From positions 1 through 52,748 of the forward strand of contig CAJUJY010000020.1 in NCBI GenBank assembly GCA_910586555.1: 52,748 nt of DNA, read 5' to 3'. The position numbers and the translations under genes are program-made. The stretch's first letter is position 1. Each line of letters begins with the position of its first letter. This document shows, piece after piece, positions 44,206 through 52,738 of the stretch. The notes under the pieces are model-generated. The model was not told the origin of the DNA, made no database searches, and saw nothing but the letters and a program-made list of their open reading frames with translations. The DNA comes from an uncultured Lachnospiraceae bacterium (GTDB lineage Bacteria > Bacillota > Clostridia > Lachnospirales > Lachnospiraceae).

Positions 44206-44263
44206 AATTCCTATAACCCTTCTGTTGCCTGGTAATAATTAGTTTATATGTAAGGTCTTCCTG

Positions 44264-44722
44264 TTACTGCCTGTTATAATAGTCTATCCCTCCAGATGGT
44301 TTAAAATATGTCCTTATATAACCATCAACGGATACAATTACAAATTCATTGGAGGCTTCAAGGTAATAAACATCATCACCATCTTCTGCTTCTGTTTTAT
44401 GCAGGGCATCTTTTGAAGAAATAACCCTGTTAGCCCCTGCAAGATATTCTTCCTCTGTGGCATAGCCAAATTCACTTCCATGTTTTTTAAAGTGCTGCGA
44501 CAAGTATTTATCACTTCTGAACTGGTAAGAGGAATTGCTTTTTTCCTCTTCATAATACTGGCTGTTCCCAGTGCCATTACTTCCACTGCCATTATTCCCA
44601 GTCCATAGCTGTTTTCCTGACAGGGCTGCAATAACAAGTATAATTATTGCAGCTATCCTTGTAATCCTGTTTCTTGCACCTGCCAGGTTTTTATTTAATG
44701 GTTCTTTATTATCCTGTGCCAT
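44264..44722 (-). CDS. Membrane-anchored protein with a possible nuclease-like C-terminal domain
   Basis: A 152-residue protein. Residues 20-36 are a membrane segment (ITRIAAIIILVIAALSG), followed by a Gly/Ser/Asn linker. The C-terminal part (about 70-152) reads SQHFKKHGSEFGYATEEEYLAGANRVI and ends IRTYFKPSGGIDYYNRQ. The KHG-x-EFG-YxTxEEY spacing resembles the BECR-type nuclease fold found in polymorphic toxins and phage proteins, but this is a pattern guess only. It lies 23 nt after the zinc peptidase gene, suggesting co-transcription. Confidence 0.7.
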   Translation of the reverse strand: MAQDNKEPLNKNLAGARNRITRIAAIIILVIAALSGKQLWTGNNGSGSNGTGNSQYYEEEKSNSSYQFRSDKYLSQHFKKHGSEFGYATEEEYLAGANRVISSKDALHKTEAEDGDDVYYLEASNEFVIVSVDGYIRTYFKPSGGIDYYNRQ

Positions 44723-44745
44723 AATTTATCACATCTTTCTAAGTT

Positions 44746-45426
44746 TTAATCCCTGTTTCTTCTTCCAAATATCATTAAAAGCCTTAATAACTGCAAAAGT
44801 ATTGCAACCATTGAAGCTACGTATGTCATTGCAGCAGCCGAAAGAACTTTTCTTGCGCCAGAAAGTTCCTTTCCCTGTAAAATATTCTGCTGCTTTAAAA
44901 TTTTTAATGCCCTGCCTGATGCATTAAATTCAACAGGAAGGGTTACAAGCTGGAAAAACACCGCAAAACTGAAAAGTATTATGCCAACATTTACAAGTAT
45001 GCCATTATTTATCATTGCACCAAGTACAATTACAGGCCATGCTGCATTTGAACCAAAGTTTACTAAAGGTACTATTGTATTACGTATTGTAATTGGCATA
45101 TAACCTTTCTGGTGTTGTATGGCATGGCCACATTCATGTGCTGCTACACCGATTGCTGCAACAGAAGGAGAACCATAGACAGAATCTGACAGGCGCAGTA
45201 CTTTTTCACGTGGTGAATAATGGTCAGTAAGATTTCCACGTATACGTTCAATCCTTACATCAAAAATACCAGCATTACTTAAAATCATCTGTGCCACATC
45301 TTCCGCCCTAAGTCCCCTTGAATTATAAAAACCCGTATAGCGCTTATAAGTCCATTTTACATTAGCTGATGCAGCCATACAAAGAACTGCACCAATTATA
45401 ACTAAAATATAAGTATAATCAATCAC
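44746..45426 (-). CDS. Membrane zinc metallopeptidase (YugP-like)
   Basis: A 226-residue membrane protein with the zinc motif HECGH in GVAAHECGHAIQHQKGYMPI, a leading helix (YILVIIGAVLCMAAS) and further hydrophobic segments near residues 120-175. The usual start is GTG at 45426, ten nt after GGAGG. An ATG better placed for the ribosome binding site opens a two-codon frame ATGTTGTGA whose stop overlaps the GTG. A TCCTGC/GCAGGA hairpin (45462-45476) precedes the gene. Substrate unknown. Confidence 0.9.
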   Translation of the reverse strand: MIDYTYILVIIGAVLCMAASANVKWTYKRYTGFYNSRGLRAEDVAQMILSNAGIFDVRIERIRGNLTDHYSPREKVLRLSDSVYGSPSVAAIGVAAHECGHAIQHQKGYMPITIRNTIVPLVNFGSNAAWPVIVLGAMINNGILVNVGIILFSFAVFFQLVTLPVEFNASGRALKILKQQNILQGKELSGARKVLSAAAMTYVASMVAILLQLLRLLMIFGRRNRD

Positions 45427-45585
45427 AACATAAAAACCTCCTTTTCTTAAATATTAAAAGTTCCTGCGAAGCAGGATTTCTACTTATGTTATCATAAAAA
45501 TACTGGAATTTCAAGGAGTATTCATTTGTATAAATACCTGCACTAGTCAAGCGGATATTCGCAATCCGCTTCGCTACTTGCTCAT

Positions 45586-45692
45586 AACCTCATTGCCGCT
45601 TTGCGGCAGTCTGGCAGGAGCTTGAACCCCTGCCAGACTAAGTAAGTCCTAAACCCACCGCTTAAGAAGCGGGGGACTTACTTAATGAGGTT
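45586..45692. repeat. Structured 107-nt element with four-way-junction folding
   Basis: An outer 9-bp stem (AACCTCATT / AATGAGGTT) encloses three arms with no unpaired bases between them: a 5-bp arm 45595-45607, an 11-bp arm 45608-45639, and a 10-bp arm 45640-45683 that contains an inner 6-bp stem. A separate 8-bp hairpin precedes it (45549-45571). Its first half is repeated at 1-51. It might be an end of an IS200/IS605-type element or another folded RNA; no transposase is near. Confidence 0.8.
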
Positions 45693-45712
45693 AAAATGAT
45701 ACTTTATTAACA

Positions 45713-45741
45713 TTGTAACCTGCTAAGTCCTGTGTTATAAT
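45713..45741 (+). promoter_or_regulatory. Promoter of the DUF3784 gene
   Basis: TTGTAA, 17 nt, TATAAT with an extended TGT, about 80 nt before the start codon. The gene-free stretch 45427-45822 otherwise holds the structured element. Confidence 0.75.
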
Positions 45742-45822
45742 CTAAATAATAATACTAAAATGGTTAATGGACAGAAAGAAGTAATATAAGGATTATATTT
45801 TATTAAAAAAGGAGGTTTTACT

Positions 45823-46143
45823 ATGGGAATTATTATATGTTTTGTAATTGCAGCCGTTCTTTATATACTTGGCGGCATGCATTTAAAAGAAAAGGGTCTT
45901 CTGTTAAATAATGCTTTTTTATATGCTTCAGCAGAAGAAAGAAAAACAATGGATAAAAAACCTCATTACCGCCAGTCTGGTATTGTATTTTTATTTCTTG
46001 GAACTATCTTTGTATTAAATGCCCTACAGATAATAACAATGTCAGGCTGGATATTTGGCATTATTATTGTAATAGTTGCTGCCACACTGGTTTATGCAGT
46101 GGTTTCATCTATATTAATTGAAAAAAATAATAAAAATATTTAA
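45823..46143 (+). CDS. DUF3784 membrane protein
   Basis: A 106-residue protein with three hydrophobic segments (IICFVIAAVLYILGGMHL, IVFLFLGTIFVLNALQI, IFGIIIVIVAATLVYAVV), the DUF3784 layout. The short polar loop after the first helix contains ASAEERKTMDKKPHYRQSG. AAAGGAGGT precedes the ATG. Function is unknown. Confidence 0.85.
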   Translation: MGIIICFVIAAVLYILGGMHLKEKGLLLNNAFLYASAEERKTMDKKPHYRQSGIVFLFLGTIFVLNALQIITMSGWIFGIIIVIVAATLVYAVVSSILIEKNNKNI

Positions 46144-46200
46144 AGTGGAACAATGAATTATATAAACTTATAGGTTTACCAGAAGAATTAATAAAAAATA

Positions 46201-46239
46201 CCCTTAAAGCTGGTATTTTATATTTACTGGCTTTAAGGG
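46201..46239 (-). terminator. Bidirectional terminator between DUF3784 and surface protein genes
   Basis: A perfect 10-bp stem CCCTTAAAGC / GCTTTAAGGG; on the minus strand it is followed by TATTTTTTATT. It ends the large surface-protein gene and probably also the convergent one. Confidence 0.85.
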
Positions 46240-46259
46240 CAACGGTAACAAAATTTTTT

Positions 46260-48527
46260 TTAGATCTTTTTATATTTATATTTTGTTCCAATCATATTTC
46301 TGTATTCTGCCATTTTTGCCTCTGGCACTTTTATTACCGCACTTGGGGAAATTCCTGTAAATGCCTTGCTTGCAATATTGTCTATTTTGCTTGATTTTAT
46401 ATTTATTTTCCTTAAAAGCTTAGATTTATAGAAACATTTCGTCCCGATTTTCCTGACATTTTTACCTATCTGGACTTCCTGCAAAACATCACATTCCCTG
46501 AATGTATTATTCCCTATAGTTTTTACATTATTTCCAATTATTACCTTCGCAACATTGCCGCTTTTTAAAAGTGCTTTGTCAGCTATAGCTGTAACTTTAA
46601 ATGTTTCACCCTCTATTTCAACAGTATTTGGTATTCTTAAGTTTACAGGGCTTTTTAATGCAAAAGAATATTCTACATTTTTTACATTATCTTCATTTTC
46701 CGTAACTGTATAAATTGCATTGCCAATCTGCCATGTAGTACCTTTTGCAGATATATCTGGATCTGTAGATGGAGGTTCTTGTGTTGGTGCTGTGGATGGT
46801 TCTTGTGTTGGCGATGGTGATGGCGTTACTGTTGGTGATGGTGTTACTGTTGGTGATGGTGTTATTGTTGGTGATGGTGATGGTGTTGCTGTTGGTCTTG
46901 GCGTTGCTGTTATTCTTGGTGTTGCAGTTGGCATTACCTTTGGTGTAGGGCTTATTGTTGGCATTGGTGTTGACATATCAGGCAGCGTAGGTGCTTCATT
47001 CCTTATATATGTTGTTACTGGCTGTCCTCCAGGCATATACCGGCATTCCTTGCCAAAACTGTCACGCCATGGATAGCCGTTAGTTACTGGCAGGTCAACA
47101 TTCCTTGCCATATTAGCAGGTGCTGTAATAAATGTCATGCTTGTGCAGCCATTAAACATCCTTGTAACATTACCTGCTGATCTCATGTCAAACATACTAA
47201 AATCAAGTACACTTACATTAGTACAGTCATTAAACATTTCACCCATATCTGTTACTTTGCTTGTATTAAAATTGGAAAGGTCATAATTCCATGCCTTGCA
47301 GCCTGAAAACATTCCGTGCATATTTACTACATTAGAAGTATTAAACCTGCCAATGCTTAATATTGTACATTCGCATTTATTAAACATATACCCCATGTCT
47401 ATTACATTAGAAGTATCAAAATTTCCAATATCAAGGAAACTGTATGTTACACAGTCTTTGAACATGCTGTTCATAGTTGTTACTTTTCCAGTTCTTAAAT
47501 TACCCAGTGTATATGCAGAAAGGTTTCCACAGCCAGCAAACATAAAACTCATGTCCGCTACATTTGATGTGTCAAACTTGCTTACATCAATAGAAGCAAC
47601 TTTACAGTTTTCAAACATGCCTTTCATATTTGTTACTTTGCTTGTATTAAGTTCTATAGGGGTAGTTGAAAGGTTAAAATCACGCAGGTTTGTACAGCCA
47701 GCAAACATATAGCTCATATCTGTAACGTTGCTTGTATCAAAGCCTGTATACCCAATATCATTTATATGCAGTGAAACAAAGCTTTCACAATTATAAAACA
47801 TATGTGACATATTAGTTACTTTGGAAGTATTAAAAAACCTTAGTTCAAAGTCAGGCAGGTTCTTGCAGTTTGCAAACATATATGCCATATTAGTTACATT
47901 ATTTGTATACCAGCCATCCAGTTCAAGGTTTGTGAGGTTTTCACAGTCATTAAACATATAGCTCATATCTGTAACATTTACAAGCGGGACTGTTTTAAAA
48001 CTTATGCTTTGCATGGACTTACAGCCATCAAACATATGGCTTGTATCTGTAAGGCTTCCTGCATCAAAATATGTAATGTCAAGTGTCATAAGGTTATTTA
48101 AACCAGCAAACATTTTTCTTGCGGAATGTATGCCAGTAATTGCAATAACTGCACTTTTTATTGAACTGCGGTACGTATACCATTTAGGGTATGCATAATC
48201 TGATGTAACATTGGAATAATCCCCGTTGCCTGTAAGTGTAAGCACGCCATACCTGTCAATAGTCCACGTTATTGCACCATCAGTACCTTTATATGTATAA
48301 TTATCTGTAGCTTTTCTTAATGAATTAATCTTATCTATCTGGTTAAGTATTTCTTCTTTTGTATGTGTTGTGTTGCCTGCATCTGCCTGCACCTGTCTGG
48401 TACTTGCCAGGGTTTCTGCTGACTCTTGTGTCTTTACAGGTGAAGCGCCTGCTATATAAGGCACTGAAGATGGCAGTAATGATGCTGTTAAAACAACGGT
48501 TGTTAGTAATTTAAATATTTTACGCAT
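46260..48527 (-). CDS. Secreted DUF285/BspA-like surface protein
   Basis: A 755-residue exported protein. A signal peptide (MRKIFKLLTTVVLTASLLPSS) is followed by a short Gln/Thr-rich region and an Ig-like/DUF start (AITWTIDRYGVLTLTGNGDYS). About 14 repeats of roughly 23-25 residues follow, with the DUF285 consensus FDTSNVTDMSYMFAGCTNL. Next come a Pro/Thr/Ser spacer rich in TPSPTVTPSP-like repeats (about residues 525-600) and a C-terminal LRR_5 domain ending YRNMIGTKYKYKKI. No LPXTG motif is seen, so anchoring is unclear. The start Met is the one after GGAGGGAGAAA. Role probably adhesion. Confidence 0.93.
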   Translation of the reverse strand: MRKIFKLLTTVVLTASLLPSSVPYIAGASPVKTQESAETLASTRQVQADAGNTTHTKEEILNQIDKINSLRKATDNYTYKGTDGAITWTIDRYGVLTLTGNGDYSNVTSDYAYPKWYTYRSSIKSAVIAITGIHSARKMFAGLNNLMTLDITYFDAGSLTDTSHMFDGCKSMQSISFKTVPLVNVTDMSYMFNDCENLTNLELDGWYTNNVTNMAYMFANCKNLPDFELRFFNTSKVTNMSHMFYNCESFVSLHINDIGYTGFDTSNVTDMSYMFAGCTNLRDFNLSTTPIELNTSKVTNMKGMFENCKVASIDVSKFDTSNVADMSFMFAGCGNLSAYTLGNLRTGKVTTMNSMFKDCVTYSFLDIGNFDTSNVIDMGYMFNKCECTILSIGRFNTSNVVNMHGMFSGCKAWNYDLSNFNTSKVTDMGEMFNDCTNVSVLDFSMFDMRSAGNVTRMFNGCTSMTFITAPANMARNVDLPVTNGYPWRDSFGKECRYMPGGQPVTTYIRNEAPTLPDMSTPMPTISPTPKVMPTATPRITATPRPTATPSPSPTITPSPTVTPSPTVTPSPSPTQEPSTAPTQEPPSTDPDISAKGTTWQIGNAIYTVTENEDNVKNVEYSFALKSPVNLRIPNTVEIEGETFKVTAIADKALLKSGNVAKVIIGNNVKTIGNNTFRECDVLQEVQIGKNVRKIGTKCFYKSKLLRKINIKSSKIDNIASKAFTGISPSAVIKVPEAKMAEYRNMIGTKYKYKKI
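46816..46893 (+). repeat. 18-bp tandem repeat in the surface protein gene
   Basis: Units GGTGATGGYGTTACTGTT occur at 46816, 46834 and 46852 and, after 6 extra bases, at 46876. They encode the Pro/Thr/Ser spacer on the other strand and can change copy number in steps that keep the frame. Confidence 0.85.
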
Positions 48528-48570
48528 TTTCTCCCTCCTTATAATCATTATGCTGGTATAATATTCTATA

Positions 48571-48598
48571 ATTGTATCATAATCGTGGCAGATATCAA
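48571..48598 (-). promoter_or_regulatory. Promoter of the surface protein gene
   Basis: TTGATA, 16 nt, TACAAT with TGA just before the -10 box on the minus strand, about 45 nt upstream of the start codon. Confidence 0.55.
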
Positions 48599-48626
48599 AG
48601 GGGGCTTTGGTTTTCTTAAAAAATTT

Positions 48627-48896
48627 TTAATCTTCTTCTATTACTTGTATATCGAGATAATCAAATACAACAGAATCTATAAAATTATCCTGGTTAAACC
48701 TTGTCTTATCCCTTCGTTTAAATTCATTGATATTTTTTTCAAGCCATACTGGCCTGCTTAAATCAAATTCATAACAAACTTCATCAACAGCATTAAATAT
48801 TTTTTTAGTCCTGCTTTTATCTGCTGCCATATCACTTATTGTTATATCTTTAACCAGCCTTCCATCTTTAAATTCCCTGGCCCATAACCTGAACAT
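48627..48896 (-). CDS. Small conserved hypothetical protein
   Basis: An 89-residue soluble protein (MFRLWAREFKDGRLVKDITI to DIQVIEED) with a central VDEVCYEFDLSRPVWLEKN and an acidic end. I believe close relatives occur widely in Lachnospiraceae, but no function is known. GAAAGGG precedes the ATG. It follows the NdpA-like gene after 15 nt and is probably co-transcribed. Confidence 0.75.
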   Translation of the reverse strand: MFRLWAREFKDGRLVKDITISDMAADKSRTKKIFNAVDEVCYEFDLSRPVWLEKNINEFKRRDKTRFNQDNFIDSVVFDYLDIQVIEED

Positions 48897-48911
48897 AATA
48901 TAAAGCCCTTT

Positions 48912-49928
48912 CTATCTGGTTGATATCCTGTTAATATTTTTAATTAGTACAGAAATTGTCCCGTCAGGGTTTGTTATAAATTCCACCTGGCTTGTATCCT
49001 GGTACTGGTCCATTGGAATGTTTATTTCTATCCCTGTATCAGTTTTAAGGTACTGTTTTTCAAACTTTTTTGTAGTTTTTTCATTCTGTGGTTTTACTTC
49101 TGCTTTCTGCATATTGTATTTTTCCATCTGGGCATCAAATTCTTCTTTTATTCCAGGAACTTTGCCATAAATTTTTTCACTGGTTTTTTCTATATTTATA
49201 ATGCCGTTTTCTTCCATTTCTTCCCTGATTATACGCTTTGCTTCCATCTGTTCTACAGGTTTTTCTGCAAAATATTTTTTATTAATCTGCCCTACTACAT
49301 GTGTTACAATATCAAGCTTTGATTTTGATGACATGGAAGCATTGCATTTAAGATAAAGCCCTGAAAGGTAATTACATTTTTTTCCATTAACTTCGTACTT
49401 TTTCTCAATTATATTTACAGTATAATCTGTAAGGTTAATTATTACTGCTTCAGAAAGCTTTGAAGATGAAGCTGGCAGTGATGCAGTATATTTTATAATG
49501 CTGTTTACATTAGCCCCTTCCATAGAATTTGTCATATGTACAAAACTTTCTTTATAATTCATTTTAAGCAGGGCAAGATATAAAACACCTTTAGCCTGGA
49601 ATGTAACAGCAGCAAAATCCGCAGAAGGTATTGCAATATTTTTATTCATAATGTTATATAAAATACCTGCCATTTCTTTACTGGCATTTATAAGGTTTTC
49701 TTCATTAAACTCTTTAATAAGCTTATACATTCCTTCATTATCATTTTCACTGCTAAAATAACACTTTTTTATATCGTCCCCTGAAAGTATCTTAAATATG
49801 TGCTGCCTGAAAAAATCGTTAATATCAGGTGAAAGTTCTAAAAGTTTTTCTGAAAATACAGGGCAGCCAAGTTGTGAATCAAGTATATGTACAATTCCCT
49901 TTCTTATAATTATATCATCTTTTTCCAT
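48912..49928 (-). CDS. Nucleoid-associated protein (NdpA/YejK-like)
   Basis: A 338-residue cytoplasmic protein resembling the 37-kDa nucleoid-associated family: IIIRKGIVHILDSQLGCPVFSEKLLEL at the start, ADFAAVTFQAKGVLYLALLKMNYKESFVH in the middle, and a C-terminal domain with QYQDTSQVEFITNPDGTISVLIKNI. ATG at 49928 is chosen because the upstream in-frame ATG is part of ATGGAGGAAATTATG, whose GGAGG is the ribosome binding site. In E. coli the protein binds the nucleoid, with unknown detail. Confidence 0.8.
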   Translation of the reverse strand: MEKDDIIIRKGIVHILDSQLGCPVFSEKLLELSPDINDFFRQHIFKILSGDDIKKCYFSSENDNEGMYKLIKEFNEENLINASKEMAGILYNIMNKNIAIPSADFAAVTFQAKGVLYLALLKMNYKESFVHMTNSMEGANVNSIIKYTASLPASSSKLSEAVIINLTDYTVNIIEKKYEVNGKKCNYLSGLYLKCNASMSSKSKLDIVTHVVGQINKKYFAEKPVEQMEAKRIIREEMEENGIINIEKTSEKIYGKVPGIKEEFDAQMEKYNMQKAEVKPQNEKTTKKFEKQYLKTDTGIEINIPMDQYQDTSQVEFITNPDGTISVLIKNINRISTR

Positions 49929-49959
49929 AATTTCCTCCATACAAAAATATAACCTGCCC

Positions 49960-51048
49960 TTAATTGTAATATTTAATAATTTCCATGATATCCCCTTCCT
50001 TTATACCAGATGGGACTGATAAAAGTTTTTTAGGGTTGTCTTTTATTTCTTTAAGCATATTTTCTTTATCTTCAGAGGTAATATAAATATCTCCAAGGCA
50101 GTTTTTTATAAATAATGTAAATTCTTCCAGGTCTTTAAATCCCATTTTAGAAATTACATCTTTACAGCCTGGCACAGAATTTTTATGCATAACGTACATA
50201 TAACCTGGAAGAAACATTCCAACAGCTTTTCCGTGTGGTATATTTTTATTATATGTTATATAATAACTAAGCCCGTGCGGAAGTGAAGTTCCTGTATGTG
50301 ATATTGCCATTCCCGCAAGTGTTGAAGCAAAAAGAAGGCTGTTATAATTATTATCTGTAAAATCCCTTCTTCTTAGTGCTTCTGTATTTGCTGCCCAGTT
50401 TTCTATGCCACAAATGCTTAATACACGGCTGTATTTTGTTGCTTTTGTATTAAAATAACTTTCAAGCAAGTGCCCAAGTGCATCTATTGCCGTATTTATT
50501 ATTATATCTGCTGGTGTTTTTTTTAGATACCTGGCATCAATACAAGCAAGTGCCGGGTATATTTTATGGCTTATGCTTTGCTTTGTCTTAATATCATTCC
50601 TTGTAAGTATTGCATAAGGGGTAGCTTCCGAACCAGTACCACATGTAGTAGGTACTTCTGCTACAGGCAGTGCTTTAAGCTTCACTGGGTTATACAATAC
50701 ATCCTCTGCTGTATCCCTGTTCTGTACCATAAGCGCGGCAGCTTTAGCAGCATCCATAGGTGAGCCGCCCCCTATCCCTATAACAAAATCCGCCCCCTGG
50801 CTCCTTCCAGCCGCCGCTGCTTCCATTACAGACTGGACAGACGGGTTTTCCTCTATCTTATCATATAAAACATATTCTGTATCATTATCACCAAGCGCTT
50901 TTATAACATCATCAAGCGCCCCTGTTTTAACAGCAGAAGACCTGCCTGTAACTATAAGGGCCTTTCTGCCAAGCGAAGCAATTTCACTTCCATGGTTTAA
51001 CACTGCACCATCTTCATGGTAAATCCTTGTTGGTATATAAAATTCCAT
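49960..51048 (-). CDS. Iron-containing alcohol dehydrogenase
   Basis: A 362-residue type III dehydrogenase. The dinucleotide-binding region is VIGIGGGSPMDAAKAAAL; the metal-binding residues lie in IDALGHLLESYFN (Asp, His) and LPHGLSYYITYNKNIPHGKAVG (two His). GCGTGSEATPYAIL is the usual family block. The open frame runs upstream, but ATG at 51048 with GGAAGAG before it is the clear start. Substrate cannot be stated; relatives act on short alcohols, butanol or 1,3-propanediol. Confidence 0.93.
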   Translation of the reverse strand: MEFYIPTRIYHEDGAVLNHGSEIASLGRKALIVTGRSSAVKTGALDDVIKALGDNDTEYVLYDKIEENPSVQSVMEAAAAGRSQGADFVIGIGGGSPMDAAKAAALMVQNRDTAEDVLYNPVKLKALPVAEVPTTCGTGSEATPYAILTRNDIKTKQSISHKIYPALACIDARYLKKTPADIIINTAIDALGHLLESYFNTKATKYSRVLSICGIENWAANTEALRRRDFTDNNYNSLLFASTLAGMAISHTGTSLPHGLSYYITYNKNIPHGKAVGMFLPGYMYVMHKNSVPGCKDVISKMGFKDLEEFTLFIKNCLGDIYITSEDKENMLKEIKDNPKKLLSVPSGIKEGDIMEIIKYYN

Positions 51049-51139
51049 AACTCTTCCTTTCAATAATAAAAAAACGCAAACGCAGCACAGCCACATAGTT
51101 ATATTGCATTTTTTTAATGTGTACAGGCGGCTTTGCTGC

Positions 51140-52330
51140 CTATTCACATTGCATATAAAGCGGTTTTCTCACTTTTTTGCGTGTTACTTCTATAAGTCCA
51201 AGCTTTGTCATATCAATAAGTTTTGTTTTTATGTTGTCCTTTGCAAATTCATGCCTTAAACATTCCATAAGAAGACGGTGGTTTTCTTCATCTTCCATAT
51301 CTATAAAATCAATAATTATTATTCCTGAAAGGTTTCTAAGCCTTAACTGTATAGCTATTTCTTTAGCAGCCTCCATATTTACTTTAAAAAATGTATTCTG
51401 TACATCTTTTTTCTTTGAAACGGCCTTCCCTGTATTGACATCAATGGCAACAAGTGCTTCTGATGGCTGTATAACAATATAAGCTCCACTTTTAAGCCAG
51501 ACTTTTGGCATAAGTGCACGTTCTAAAGTTTTTGGTATATTATAAACTGCTTCAATCTTTCCATGGCTGTTATCCCAGAACTCTAGTTTTTCTGCCAGCA
51601 TGCTTCCGCTTTCCAGAAGGAATGTTTTTACATTATTATATATTTCCAGGTCATCAGTCCATATTTTCCCGAGCCTGTTATTATATGTGTCAATAATGCT
51701 TGTTAAATAGGCGGGTGGCGCACTATAAAGACATGAAAATACTGTCCTGTGTTTTCCGTAATTAATTATATCTTTATATTTCTTAACTAATATTTCTATT
51801 TCATTTGTAATTTCTGCTGTACTGGCATCTGCACTGTTAGTCCTTGCAATAAACCCATATTCTTCTGTAGCATATTTGCTGTTTATTTCTGAAAGACGGC
51901 TTCTTGCACTTTTATCACGTATTTTAGATGAAACACTGTTCCTAAACCCTTCTGAAACAAGCACCATATATCTCCCTGGAAAACTTAAGCGTCCTGTAAG
52001 GGCAGGCGGTTTTGTTTTAATTGCTTCCCTTAAAACCTGTACAATAATTTCATCACCAGTTAAAACGTGCCCCTCTTTGTAATCCTTGCCACCTGCATGT
52101 AACGGGCACTGCCCTGTACTAAGTGGAAGATATCCTGTTTGTCCTTTCTGGAACTCTACAAAAGCAGCATTTATATTTTTAACAATATTTTTTACTTTGC
52201 CAATATATATATTTCCAAGGCTGCTTTTTTCTTCTGCATCTTCTGCCTGTAACTGGACAATACGCGAATCTTCTGTTATTGCAGTAAAAATTTTATTCTC
52301 TTTCCGTATAATAAGTAGTTCGTCTGACAT
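51140..52330 (-). CDS. rng: Ribonuclease G/E family protein, short form
   Basis: A 396-residue endoribonuclease. The S1 domain lies near residues 35-115 (GNIYIGKVKNIVKNINAAFVEF). The catalytic metal site is in VAIDVNTGKAVSK and IIIIDFIDMEDEENHRLLM, the usual two Asp. The zinc-link and C-terminal scaffold of E. coli RNase E are absent, which is normal for clostridial RNase G. It lies 93 nt after rpmF, a conserved neighbour pair. Confidence 0.9.
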   Translation of the reverse strand: MSDELLIIRKENKIFTAITEDSRIVQLQAEDAEEKSSLGNIYIGKVKNIVKNINAAFVEFQKGQTGYLPLSTGQCPLHAGGKDYKEGHVLTGDEIIVQVLREAIKTKPPALTGRLSFPGRYMVLVSEGFRNSVSSKIRDKSARSRLSEINSKYATEEYGFIARTNSADASTAEITNEIEILVKKYKDIINYGKHRTVFSCLYSAPPAYLTSIIDTYNNRLGKIWTDDLEIYNNVKTFLLESGSMLAEKLEFWDNSHGKIEAVYNIPKTLERALMPKVWLKSGAYIVIQPSEALVAIDVNTGKAVSKKKDVQNTFFKVNMEAAKEIAIQLRLRNLSGIIIIDFIDMEDEENHRLLMECLRHEFAKDNIKTKLIDMTKLGLIEVTRKKVRKPLYMQCE

Positions 52331-52423
52331 GAAAAAACGCCTTTCTGGTTTTATTTTAGAGGCTAAAATACAAAAAAACCAACATACCCATATTTTATAG
52401 ATATATTGGCTCCTGCACCATGC

Positions 52424-52606
52424 TTATTCAGCTTCTGCAATAATCTCTTTTTTATTATATGAACCACACGCTTTACATACCCTGTGTGACATCATTAAAG
52501 CACCGCATTTACTGCACTTTACTAAATTCGGCACAGTCATCTTCCAGTTTGCTCTTCTCTTGTCCCTGCGTGACTTTGAAGATTTGTTCTTTGGACAAAT
52601 TGACAT
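52424..52606 (-). CDS. rpmF: 50S ribosomal protein L32
   Basis: A 60-residue ribosomal protein: a basic N-terminus (SICPKNKSSKSRRDKRRANW) and a four-Cys zinc ribbon in CSKCGALMMSHRVCKACG. AGGAGGTG precedes the ATG. No yceD gene (often before rpmF) is present in the window; the gene starts directly from a consensus promoter. Confidence 0.97.
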   Translation of the reverse strand: MSICPKNKSSKSRRDKRRANWKMTVPNLVKCSKCGALMMSHRVCKACGSYNKKEIIAEAE

Positions 52607-52651
52607 TGTATATTACACCTCCTAGTTAATTCCATAATTAGCACTTTTCCA

Positions 52652-52680
52652 ATTATAGCAACTGGAAATAGGTTTGTCAA
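52652..52680 (-). promoter_or_regulatory. Consensus promoter of rpmF
   Basis: TTGACA, 17 nt, TATAAT on the minus strand, a full match to the vegetative consensus, 46 nt upstream of the rpmF start. Confidence 0.9.
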
Positions 52681-52709
52681 GCTTTTTTCCTTAACCTCAC
52701 GGAAATCAA

Positions 52710-52738
52710 TTTTCAAAAAGTTAAAGATAAGATATAAT
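52710..52738 (+). promoter_or_regulatory. Possible plus-strand promoter at the window end
   Basis: TTTTCA, 17 nt, TATAAT. It would drive a gene beyond the window; nothing more can be seen. Confidence 0.4.
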
